Below, one piece after another: positions 1-5,667 of a stretch of 5,667 bases of DNA. This stretch comes from Bacteroides sp. GTDB taxonomy: Bacteria; Bacteroidota; Bacteroidia; Bacteroidales; Bacteroidaceae. Location: the NCBI GenBank assembly GCA_019412865.1, contig DXOJ01000501.1, positions 1 to 5,667 of the forward strand, in the 5' to 3' direction. A program made the position numbers and the translations under genes. Position 1 is the stretch's first letter. Every line of letters begins with the position of its first letter. The notes beneath the pieces were generated by a model that was not told where the DNA came from, made no database searches, and saw nothing but the letters and a program-made list of their open reading frames with translations.

Positions 1-686
1 TGATACCGCAGCAAATCTTCCAGTTTGAAAAGAACTTTGGAAGCTTCTTCCGGACTTTTCTTTATCAGGACATTGGCATTATTCAGCATATTGAAAAGGA
101 AATGCGGATTGATTTGATTCTTGAGAAATGTCAGTTCGGATTGCAAAGTAGTGGACTCGAGTTCGTCAATGCGCAGATTGTAGCGAAGCCAATGGGTAAA
201 CAGAGATATTGTCGTGGAACCTGCCGTGAGAAATCCGATAGTGAGCAACCCGGAAATCACATTGATAGCAGTTGTATACGGATCAGGATTACCCGGCAGA
301 ATCACCTCGAAAAGCAATCCTTGAGTAACCGAAAGAAAGATAATCACTGCTATATTTGTAGCTAAAGCCGCCAGCACATACCTCCCCCAACGATTCTTCA
401 GCAAAAGACAGGGAACCAATAAATATAAATTGACATATATCACTATGTTCATTGATGCAAAATACACAAAGCATCCTCCCAAACGATGCCAGAGGGAAAC
501 ACCCTGCAAAGGCTCATACCCAAAAACATTGATGGCAATCAACAAGAGCACCGCCTGTAACAGCAAATGCCTGTATATCCTGTAATGAGGACTCAACAGA
601 AAAGAGGGGACTGTCAACTCTTTTATGCTTTTATCATTCCGGTTTCTGCCCGTCCTGCCTTTATCATCTTCTTTCCATCCCATCAT
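1..686 (-). CDS. LytS-type membrane sensor histidine kinase, N-terminal part (cut by window edge)
   Basis: The frame is open from 686 to the left edge, giving 228 residues without a stop; the C-terminal ATPase half lies outside. The N-terminus is charged and polar (residues 1-38), followed by four hydrophobic stretches at about 40-55, 72-93, 102-131 and 140-166, then a short linker helix and the His_kinase (PF06580-type) core. The core contains LKNQINPHFLFNMLNN, with the phospho-acceptor His at residue 195, followed by SPEEASKVLFKLEDLLRY. This is the classic LytS/YpdA signature, so an active inner-membrane kinase is likely, normally paired with a LytTR response regulator. The start is one of two adjacent ATGs (686 or 683). 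The AGGAGG at 695-690 is 3 bases from the first and 6 from the second, so 683 may be the real start. It overlaps the upstream sensor gene, to which it is clearly paralogous (ASKxLxKLxxLLRYQ in both). The N-box and G-box cannot be checked here. Confidence 0.9.
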   Translation of the reverse strand, partial: MMGWKEDDKGRTGRNRNDKSIKELTVPSFLLSPHYRIYRHLLLQAVLLLIAINVFGYEPLQGVSLWHRLGGCFVYFASMNIVIYVNLYLLVPCLLLKNRWGRYVLAALATNIAVIIFLSVTQGLLFEVILPGNPDPYTTAINVISGLLTIGFLTAGSTTISLFTHWLRYNLRIDELESTTLQSELTFLKNQINPHFLFNMLNNANVLIKKSPEEASKVLFKLEDLLRY

Positions 687-1759
687 TCGCCTCCTTTCAG
701 TTCCAGTTGTATACTACATTCCGTCAATAATAGCCCGTAACGATTGCCATACAGCAAGTTCAATCTCTGCCTGATTTGTTCCAGCCCTCTATCCGCCGAC
801 AGATTGACTTCCGGACAAAGGCAAGTAAACCGTATCGTGCCCTGTTCCGCTTTCAGATGGATATTCAAAGAAACAGGAGCCGATACCTGCTGTTCACTTA
901 TCTGCTCCACTATATGTTTCACAAAAGGAACGAAAAGCAAGGGCGGAACCAACATCCGGTTCACGTCTCCTTCCGAAGTAAACAAGTAGCTGAACCGGGG
1001 CTGAAAATTCTGTTCCAATGTCAGGTAGTTGGTAAGGAAAGTAATTTCACTGCCAAGCAAAACTTTGGCCCTACTGCAATCATAAAGTTGATAACGGAGC
1101 AACTGGCTTAATTTCATCAATATCTTCGAGGCCGTTTCCGGATCGTCCTGCGTGAGTTGTCCCGCACGATGCAGTGTCTTGAAAAGGAGTTCGGGACTCA
1201 CCTGTTCCTTCAACTGCTCCACTTCCGACAGCACATGGGCTTTTTCCATTTGCGAGACACGCTGATGATCTACCATCCACTCTTTCAAAAGCAACGTCAC
1301 CGCCCCTCCTATCATGCAGAGCGTGGTCAGCAAGAAGGAAGAAATATAATCCATTATCATAGGTAGCGAGAAGTAATATTTCCGCACCTGAAGCTCCGGC
1401 CAATTTGAGAAAACAGTATATTCCGTTACCATCTGCATTACGAGTGCGGCTATCATGGCCGCAGAGAGCAGTGACAGATAAACCAGATAACGTCTTTTCA
1501 GCAAATATTGCGGAAATAAGTGAAAAAGATTCAGATAGATCACGGCAAGATAGGCGAGCAGGTACAAAAAGGTAAACACATAAACCCATCCCCCCAATAC
1601 CTCCCGGTAGTCTATAAAAATAATAAAGACCTGATTTAAGGAAATCACACTTAATATGGCAATAAGCAGCAGATAACGCCCCCATCGAAGCTCCGGGCTT
1701 GTGAGAAATCGGTACAATAAGGTGGATTCTTTACTTGCCGTAGCAGTTTCAGTTATCAT
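683..1759 (-). CDS. LytS-type membrane sensor with degenerate catalytic motifs (probable pseudokinase)
   Basis: This 358-residue protein has the LytS-like layout: four hydrophobic segments (about 27-49, 58-83, 91-117, 131-159), a linker helix (160-185), a His_kinase-type dimerization region (about 180-255) and an ATPase-like end (about 260-358). The surrounding signature is well kept (LSQLLRYQLYD at 217-227; GSEITFLTNYLTLEQ at 236-250; QRLNLLYGNRYG at 331-342). The catalytic residues are not. The motif normally reading NPHFLFN is SPELLFK, so the phospho-acceptor His is Glu190. The N-box normally resembling PLVENAIKHG reads PFVKHIVEQI (278-287), lacking the metal/ATP Asn. The G-box is reduced to one Gly (SADRGLEQ, 321-328). 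The frame is intact with ordinary coding character, so this looks like a maintained non-catalytic partner and not decay. It lies 39 bases downstream of the receptor gene, and its TGA overlaps the next sensor's start. A role as heterodimer partner or signal modulator is inference. Confidence 0.9.
   Translation of the reverse strand: MITETATASKESTLLYRFLTSPELRWGRYLLLIAILSVISLNQVFIIFIDYREVLGGWVYVFTFLYLLAYLAVIYLNLFHLFPQYLLKRRYLVYLSLLSAAMIAALVMQMVTEYTVFSNWPELQVRKYYFSLPMIMDYISSFLLTTLCMIGGAVTLLLKEWMVDHQRVSQMEKAHVLSEVEQLKEQVSPELLFKTLHRAGQLTQDDPETASKILMKLSQLLRYQLYDCSRAKVLLGSEITFLTNYLTLEQNFQPRFSYLFTSEGDVNRMLVPPLLFVPFVKHIVEQISEQQVSAPVSLNIHLKAEQGTIRFTCLCPEVNLSADRGLEQIRQRLNLLYGNRYGLLLTECSIQLELKGGE
690..697 (-). 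promoter_or_regulatory. Strong Shine-Dalgarno for the second sensor gene
   Basis: The minus strand reads AAAGGAGG immediately before CGAATGATG. The site lies inside the last codons of the upstream sensor gene (they encode part of its KGGE end). Such a complete anti-16S match is notable in a Bacteroides-like genome, where most starts have only AT-rich leaders, as do the other genes in this window. It supports translational coupling and favours the ATG at 683 (6-base spacer) over 686 (3-base spacer). Confidence 0.7.
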
Positions 1760-1798
1760 TCATTTTATATTTAAAAGACGAAGATAGAACTTTTCCAG

Positions 1799-4276
1799 TT
1801 AGAATTCAAGTTTATAACTCACATTTGTCAATACCGTAGAACCATCAGTCGCATCTATTTTCCCGGTTTTCACATTATATTCATGCCCGTAGTGTTCTTT
1901 TGCTCCGGTAAAGTTTAGTCCCTTCACGGCAAATTCATGAGATACTTTCCGTTTGTTAATGCGATAACTGACTGTATAATTACCGATAAACATGGGCGAA
2001 TACTGTTTGGAGAATGCTTTCGTTTCATCATACTGCACTTCCTTGTCCGGATGATTCATCGTTGCTTCCCTATCGAAAGGAGAATAGCGGTCGCCTCCTT
2101 GCAGAGTCAGTTTCAGGTTGACACTAAGGATATTCTGCTTGTTGCGTCCCAGCATCCATTCCTTGCCAATCAGTCCGTTGATGACATAATTACGGTTGAA
2201 CTTCGTGTTATACCATACACCGTCTCCACCGCGGTAACGGGAGTCGAACCAAGAGCCCGAAATCATGTAATAAAGTCCTTTCTCCAAAAAACGTTCAAGG
2301 GTGATGTCAATTCCCACATTACGCCCTCTTCCTTTATTGACCAATGCATCTTCTACGTAGAAGTCGGAGCGGTTGAGTACGGAGTACGAACTGTCTGCCA
2401 TTACAGGTACGTCGTGAAGGAACTGGATATAAGGTTCTATTTTCAGATTCATGCGGTCGGAAATCTTGTAACCGAAGGACAACATGAGGTGCTGTGCCTT
2501 AGTAAAATCCAAGTCTTTGTTGACGGACTTATTTTCCGTCCCTTTCATTTTCACGAAATAGACATCCATTTTCTCCATGCGGCTGTACATACCGTAAGCA
2601 AGCGCAAAGGTAGCTTTCGGAGCAGTCTGCCATTTCAGTCCCACACGGGGTTCGACAGACCATTTGTTGTTCAACGTCAGCAACTGCCCGTAGATACCGG
2701 CATTCAGTGTCCACCGTTCGCCCAATCCTACGGAAGAGCTGTTGTAGGCGGAAATCAGGCTGGTGGTGCCGTTGCCTTGAGATACGGTTTCCAGTGATTG
2801 GGCTTCATAAGGAGCAATGGACAGATTCATATCATAAAACATAGCGGTGTAGGTAAATCCTGTCTTATTGGTAAAGCGGTTGCTGAATTTACGGTTGAAA
2901 GTGGTCGTCAGTATCAGGTTCGTATGTTTCGACTCGAGATCCATATAGGGAGTGGACTCCAAAGCATGATTGAACAAAGATGCCCCTCCGTCCAGTTGCG
3001 AATAGGTGGCGGCAACGGTCGTTCTCAATGATGCATCATTATTGAAGAAATAACGGTGGCTGATACCTCCGGCTGCCATATACTGTTTGTCTTTCGATTC
3101 GCTACGGTCACCCAGATACTCCCATTTCTCTGTGTCACGTTCCATGTCGCTTTTGAACTTATCTATCAGGCTGGTTCCCCAGACGGAGAATGTTCCGGCT
3201 TTCCTTGTCGGGAAGTTCAGCTTGAAGTTCAAGTCCTGATAATCCATTGTCCCTCCGTCAAGATTCAGCAGTCCGGTGGTAGAGTAACGGTAATTGAAGA
3301 TATAAGATGCCTTATGCTTCTTGCTCAACGGGCCTTCGGAAGCAACATCAATCCCCATGATTCCCACCTGAATCGTGTTTTCATTCTTTTGATTGTTACC
3401 GTTGCGCAGCTTCATATCGAACACGCCGGATACGGCATTTCCATATTCAGCCGGAAAAGCTCCGGTGAAGAAATCGGAATTTCCGAGCACTTGCGAACTA
3501 AGGGAAGAAAGGATTCCTCCGCCCAACGTAGCGATATCGGCAAAATGATTCGGATTGGGGATTTCAACATCTTCCAGTCTCCATTGCAGCAGATGGGGCG
3601 CATTGCCATGAATGGAAATGCCATTGGATGAAACACTGGGTGCCACTCCGGCAAAAGCGGAAACCAGACGTGCAGGGTCGTCAAACCCGCCTGCGTAACG
3701 GCTCGCTTCTTCCACGCTCAACATACGCGCCCCGGTGGTAGCCATTTTATTCATCGCTTCCTCTTTGTTTGTCCGTGCCCGGATCACTACTTCATTCAGT
3801 TCGTTCACGCTCTCTTTCAGAGGGATTTCCAGATAGACTTCTTTAGCGGAAGTCACCAATATTTCTCTGAAAATGCCGGGTTCATACCCCATGAACGCTG
3901 CTTCTACCGTATGTCTTCCGACAGGGACCTGCGGAAGGGTGAAACGTCCGAGACTGTCCGTTGTCGTCCCTACCCCTTCCTTATCTGACAATTTCACAGT
4001 CGCATACGGTATAGGATATTTCGAATCTCCGTCTACTACAATCCCGCGAATCGTCTGCACCGGACGTCCTTTACGCTCTGCCGTCTGCCCGAAAGCAGCT
4101 ACGGACACAAATAAAGCAATTAATAACAATATCCATCCTCCATAACGATACATTTTCCGCGTGAGCTCCTCACTTAAAACTCTTTCTAAGGTTTTAAGTA
4201 CTACTCCGCATTCATCTACTGATACTCCCGAACGGAGTGCTACTTCTTCCAGCAACATAGTTTTATTCATCTTCAT
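1799..4276 (-). CDS. TonB-dependent outer-membrane receptor with carboxypeptidase-like N-terminal domain and HU-like leader
   Basis: The frame encodes 825 residues. From about residue 46, YGGWILLLIALFVSVAAFGQ is a hydrophobic signal peptide, probably cleaved near residue 63-64. A carboxypeptidase-D regulatory-like domain follows (about 75-155; TIRGIVVDG, ATVKLSD, TTTDSLGRFTLPQVPVGRHTV), then LNEVVIRA (160-167), which may hold the TonB box. The plug domain spans about 170-295 (DDPARLVSAFAGVAP, EYGNAVSGVFDMKLRNG). The rest has the alternating pattern of a beta-barrel and ends NVSYKLEF, with the terminal Phe typical of outer-membrane barrels. It should import a ligand across the outer membrane using TonB energy. 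The substrate is unknown; no SusD-like partner or STN signalling domain is visible. Residues 3-41 resemble the first two helices of HU proteins. If translation instead begins at Met42 (codon 4153-4151), the protein is 784 residues with a normal short signal peptide. It is first in the operon with two LytS-type sensors. Sampled GC (50-55 per cent in two 60-base lines) exceeds that of the ligase gene. Confidence 0.9.
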   Translation of the reverse strand: MKMNKTMLLEEVALRSGVSVDECGVVLKTLERVLSEELTRKMYRYGGWILLLIALFVSVAAFGQTAERKGRPVQTIRGIVVDGDSKYPIPYATVKLSDKEGVGTTTDSLGRFTLPQVPVGRHTVEAAFMGYEPGIFREILVTSAKEVYLEIPLKESVNELNEVVIRARTNKEEAMNKMATTGARMLSVEEASRYAGGFDDPARLVSAFAGVAPSVSSNGISIHGNAPHLLQWRLEDVEIPNPNHFADIATLGGGILSSLSSQVLGNSDFFTGAFPAEYGNAVSGVFDMKLRNGNNQKNENTIQVGIMGIDVASEGPLSKKHKASYIFNYRYSTTGLLNLDGGTMDYQDLNFKLNFPTRKAGTFSVWGTSLIDKFKSDMERDTEKWEYLGDRSESKDKQYMAAGGISHRYFFNNDASLRTTVAATYSQLDGGASLFNHALESTPYMDLESKHTNLILTTTFNRKFSNRFTNKTGFTYTAMFYDMNLSIAPYEAQSLETVSQGNGTTSLISAYNSSSVGLGERWTLNAGIYGQLLTLNNKWSVEPRVGLKWQTAPKATFALAYGMYSRMEKMDVYFVKMKGTENKSVNKDLDFTKAQHLMLSFGYKISDRMNLKIEPYIQFLHDVPVMADSSYSVLNRSDFYVEDALVNKGRGRNVGIDITLERFLEKGLYYMISGSWFDSRYRGGDGVWYNTKFNRNYVINGLIGKEWMLGRNKQNILSVNLKLTLQGGDRYSPFDREATMNHPDKEVQYDETKAFSKQYSPMFIGNYTVSYRINKRKVSHEFAVKGLNFTGAKEHYGHEYNVKTGKIDATDGSTVLTNVSYKLEF
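4154..4270 (-). other. HU/IHF-like helical-hairpin segment at the head of the receptor frame
   Basis: The segment is MNKTMLLEEVALRSGVSVDE, then CGVVLKTLERVLSEELTRK. Set against the N-terminus of E. coli HU-alpha from memory ([20 protein letters not shown]...), it aligns without gaps over 39 residues and shares the MNKT opening, L6, A11, S17, L25, E34 and L36 (HU numbering). The resemblance stops exactly where HU would enter its beta-sheet and DNA-binding arm, and the frame continues into the receptor's signal peptide. It could be a real N-terminal extension, the relic of a fused HU-like gene, or an untranslated or separately initiated stretch if Met42 is the true start. Function is not known. 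Confidence 0.5.
4161..4173 (-). promoter_or_regulatory. Small inverted repeat before the alternative receptor start (Met42)
   Basis: The minus strand reads GTGAGGAGCTCAC: perfect 5-base arms around a 3-base loop, ending 7 bases before the internal ATG at 4153. The 5' arm and loop contain a GAGGAG that could serve as a Shine-Dalgarno for Met42, although its spacing of about 12 bases is long. A short hairpin here could modulate internal initiation. The element is small and could be chance. Confidence 0.25.
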
Positions 4277-4309
4277 GACTTATTCTGTTTTCTATTTCGA
4301 CACGAAGAT

Positions 4310-4339
4310 AAAAGATAGGACATCACTTATTTTTCCAAT
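4310..4339 (-). promoter_or_regulatory. Candidate Bacteroides-type promoter for the receptor-sensor operon
   Basis: On the minus strand, TATCTTTT (4317-4310) matches the Bacteroides -7 element TAnnTTTG in all but the last base. ATTG (4339-4336), 18 bases upstream, resembles the -33 TTTG. The implied transcript start near 4303 would leave a leader of about 27 bases before Met1, or about 150 bases before Met42. Both boxes are imperfect and the spacing is one base short of the usual range, so this is only a candidate. Confidence 0.3.
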
Positions 4340-4380
4340 GAGACGAACACAGCTTGTTTGTAGACAAAATACGGGATTAG

Positions 4381-4392
4381 CAAGACTTTATT
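4381..4392 (+). repeat. 12-base direct repeat, left copy, beside the ligase gene
   Basis: CAAGACTTTATT occurs here and again at 5628-5639, so the two copies bracket the ligase gene about 1.25 kb apart. The match is exact and ends on both sides. One 12-base repeat is about what chance predicts in an AT-rich window this size, so meaning is uncertain. Confidence 0.4.
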
Positions 4393-4535
4393 ATTCTCTT
4401 TACGACTTTTTCTCTCCTTTCGGAACAGAAGGATAAACAATTAATTCATATTTACACGACAAAATCACGATGTATTATGAATACAAATTCATTTATTTCA
4501 TCTAAATTCGCATCCATTTTTATCGCAAATAACTT

Positions 4536-5624
4536 ATGAACACAACTATTGCTATTATTTTCGGTGGTAAATCTGCCGAATACGAAGTCTCATTAAAGTC
4601 GGCAACCAATATCTTCAATGCCATAGACAGAACGAAGTTCATCCCTCTCTTAATTGGCATTGACAAATCAGGAGAATGGTTCTATAATCCGCAATATGAT
4701 GAATTTGATATTAATTTAACAAAGAACGATTATTTCGCTCATGCAACAAGTGTCTATCTATCTCATTCGAAAGAAAAGATTGAGATTATAAGCAAAGAAA
4801 CTAACAGCACTTTAGCAAGTATTGATGCTGCATTTCCTATTATACATGGCACGTATGGAGAAGACGGTACATTGCAAGGAGTTCTTAAATCTATGAATGT
4901 ACCTTTTGTCGGTCCTGATATACTAGGTTCGGCCATTGCAATGGACAAAGATGTAACGAAACGACTGTTGAAAGCCGCCGATATTCCTGTTGCAGCTTCT
5001 TTTACCTTATATAAGCAGAATCCTATAGAGTACTCTTTTGAAGAAATATCGTCAACATTAGGGCTTCCCCTTTTTGTAAAACCCGCTAATGCCGGTTCGT
5101 CAGTGGGTGTCAGTAAAGTGACGGACAAAGACGAGTATAAGACAGCCCTATCAACCGCATTCCTGTTTGACAATAAAATTCTTATAGAAGAAGCTGTTAT
5201 CGGAAAAGAAATAGAATGTGGAGTGCTGGGTAATGAGGACATACGGGCATCGGTCGTTGGGGAGATTGTCGCCACAAAAGATTTTTATTCTTATGATGCC
5301 AAATATATCAGTTCCACCGGAGCAACTTTACAGATACCAGCCCGGATAGATAGTCACATAGCGGAATCTATCAGGAGTTGTGCTGTCAAGGCTTTCAATG
5401 TTATTTGTTGTGAAGGTATGGCAAGAGTCGACTTCTTCCTTACAAATGATAATAGATTCGTACTGAATGAAATAAACACATTACCCGGTTTTACTGAAAT
5501 CAGTATGTATCCTAAGCTATGGGAACATTCCGGAGTTTCTTATACGGACTTAATTACGAAATTAATTTCTCTGGCCTTACAAAAGAACGAACGTGATAGA
5601 AAACTATCGATAAATATAAAATAA
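4536..5624 (+). CDS. ddlA: D-alanine--D-alanine ligase, DdlA type (ATP-grasp)
   Basis: This 362-residue cytoplasmic enzyme, close to the length of E. coli DdlA, joins two D-alanines using ATP for peptidoglycan precursor synthesis. The N-terminal Ddl domain carries GGKSAEYEVSLKSA (10-23), with Glu15 that contacts the first D-Ala, and IIHGTYGEDGTLQG (102-115) with His104. The ATP-grasp part shows Lys138 (MDKDVTK), Lys182 in FVKP, the GSSVG loop (187-191, Ser188), Glu218, Arg297 and Asp299 in ARVDFF, and the metal and phosphate site NEINTLPGFT (311-320; Glu312, Asn314). SYDAKY (252-257) keeps the Tyr equivalent to Tyr216 of DdlB, where VanA-type D-lactate ligases carry His, so D-Ala-D-Ala (or less likely D-Ala-D-Ser) is expected. 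Residue 16 is Tyr, where I recall His in E. coli DdlA and Arg in DdlB. Sampled 60-base lines run from 27 to 42 per cent GC, lower than the receptor gene. The leader is AT-rich (AAATAACTT before the ATG) without a Shine-Dalgarno, as usual in Bacteroides. It is probably an accessory copy; the housekeeping ligase is expected elsewhere. Confidence 0.93.
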   Translation: MNTTIAIIFGGKSAEYEVSLKSATNIFNAIDRTKFIPLLIGIDKSGEWFYNPQYDEFDINLTKNDYFAHATSVYLSHSKEKIEIISKETNSTLASIDAAFPIIHGTYGEDGTLQGVLKSMNVPFVGPDILGSAIAMDKDVTKRLLKAADIPVAASFTLYKQNPIEYSFEEISSTLGLPLFVKPANAGSSVGVSKVTDKDEYKTALSTAFLFDNKILIEEAVIGKEIECGVLGNEDIRASVVGEIVATKDFYSYDAKYISSTGATLQIPARIDSHIAESIRSCAVKAFNVICCEGMARVDFFLTNDNRFVLNEINTLPGFTEISMYPKLWEHSGVSYTDLITKLISLALQKNERDRKLSINIK

Positions 5625-5627
5625 ATA

Positions 5628-5639
5628 CAAGACTTTATT
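5628..5639 (+). repeat. 12-base direct repeat, right copy, after the ligase stop
   Basis: This is the exact second copy of CAAGACTTTATT (first at 4381-4392). It starts 3 bases after the ligase stop codon and ends 3 bases before the next ATG, so it fills most of the gap between these genes and would sit in the next gene's ribosome-binding region. Confidence 0.4.
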
Positions 5640-5642
5640 GAC

Positions 5643-5667
5643 ATGAAGAATAAAAATCAACCAGAAA
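5643..5667 (+). CDS. Possible start of a downstream gene (cut by window edge)
   Basis: An ATG at 5643, 18 bases after the ligase stop and on the same strand, opens MKNKNQPE before the window ends. The spacing fits a co-transcribed gene and the AT-rich codons resemble the ligase. Eight codons are too few to name a product or to be certain that it is a gene. Confidence 0.4.

Larger units (their letters stand above)
4277..4535. other. Divergent intergenic region between receptor operon and ligase gene
   Basis: This 259-base AT-rich stretch separates two divergent genes, so it must hold both promoters and any operators. I see no convincing gene. Small symmetric elements include TTTGT-AG-ACAAA (4357-4368) and ATGAAT-ACAA-ATTCAT (4477-4492). 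AATTCAT also occurs as a direct repeat at 4443-4449 and 4486-4492. For the plus-strand ligase gene, the nearest match to TAnnTTTG is TAAATTCG (4503-4510), about 25 bases before its ATG, with no TTTG at the right distance. All of these are short enough to arise by chance in AT-rich DNA. Confidence 0.5.

Noticed and set aside
102..474. Short frames on both strands within the left-edge sensor
   Set aside because: The minus-strand frame running to the window edge encodes a complete LytS signature, so these are out-of-frame or antisense shadows.
1080..1685. 201-codon minus-strand frame inside the first sensor gene
   Set aside because: It is an alternative frame of the sensor, with low-complexity arginine- and glycine-rich sequence and no domain; the 358-residue frame shows clear family motifs.
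683..1759. The degenerate sensor as a decaying pseudogene
   Set aside because: The frame is unbroken over 358 residues, non-catalytic family motifs are well preserved, and the gene is tightly integrated in the operon.
1937..3631. Chain of plus-strand open frames (286, 77 and 191 codons) antisense to the receptor gene
   Set aside because: All three lie in one frame opposite the receptor, have no recognisable domain and no supporting start signals. They are the usual shadow of codon bias in the real gene.
4161..4436. Plus-strand 91-codon frame across the intergenic region and the receptor start
   Set aside because: It overlaps the receptor N-terminus on the opposite strand, is serine-rich and motif-free, and has no ribosome-site-like leader.
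4763..5275. 170-codon minus-strand frame opposite the ligase
   Set aside because: It is serine/threonine-rich shadow sequence with no motif; the plus strand encodes an unmistakable ligase.
4536..5624. Glycopeptide-resistance ligase of VanA/VanB (D-Ala-D-lactate) type
   Set aside because: SYDAKY keeps the Tyr of D-Ala-D-Ala ligases rather than the VanA-type His, and the C-terminal NEINTLPGFT-ISMYPKLW pattern is DdlA-like. No vanH or vanX neighbour is visible.
5590..5642. Terminator after the ligase gene
   Set aside because: The stretch is AT-rich but shows no GC stem followed by a T-run, and a new start follows after 18 bases.
1..5667. CRISPR array, tRNA, rRNA or insertion sequence
   Set aside because: No regularly spaced repeats, no cloverleaf-like or ribosomal sequence, and no transposase-like frame or paired terminal inverted repeats were seen.

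Overview
This window looks like a chromosomal segment of a Bacteroides-type gut anaerobe. The evidence is a TonB-dependent receptor with the Bacteroidetes N-terminal carboxypeptidase-like domain and a C-terminal Phe, a tandem pair of four-helix LytS-type membrane sensors, mostly weak AT-rich ribosome binding sites, and moderate GC. The genus is an inference from these features; no species can be named from the sequence alone.

Layout. Positions 1-4276 form one leftward (minus-strand) unit of three genes: a TonB-dependent outer-membrane receptor (4276-1799), a LytS-type sensor whose catalytic motifs are eroded (1759-683), and a second LytS-type sensor with an intact NPHFLFN histidine motif (686 down to the left edge, where it is cut off). 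The receptor and first sensor are 39 bases apart. The two sensors overlap in an ATGATG junction with a strong AGGAGG just inside the first sensor gene. They are therefore very probably co-transcribed, and the two sensors translationally coupled. A LytTR response regulator would be expected just beyond the left edge, but it is not visible. A 259-base divergent intergenic region follows (4277-4535). To its right, on the plus strand, lies a complete DdlA-type D-alanine--D-alanine ligase (4536-5624), noticeably more AT-rich than the receptor operon, and the first eight codons of a following gene (5643 onward).

How they may work together. The receptor probably imports an unidentified substrate across the outer membrane. 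The two inner-membrane sensors probably control a cytoplasmic regulator, the first acting as a kinase-dead partner or modulator of the second. The ligase belongs to peptidoglycan precursor synthesis. Its DdlA-type sequence, its place beside a receptor operon and its base composition suggest an accessory copy rather than the housekeeping gene.

The two most unusual points are (i) the receptor reading frame opens with about 39 residues that align without gaps to the two N-terminal helices of HU/IHF DNA-binding proteins, placed directly before the signal peptide, and (ii) the first sensor has lost its phospho-acceptor His and its ATP-binding N-box while staying a full, intact gene.
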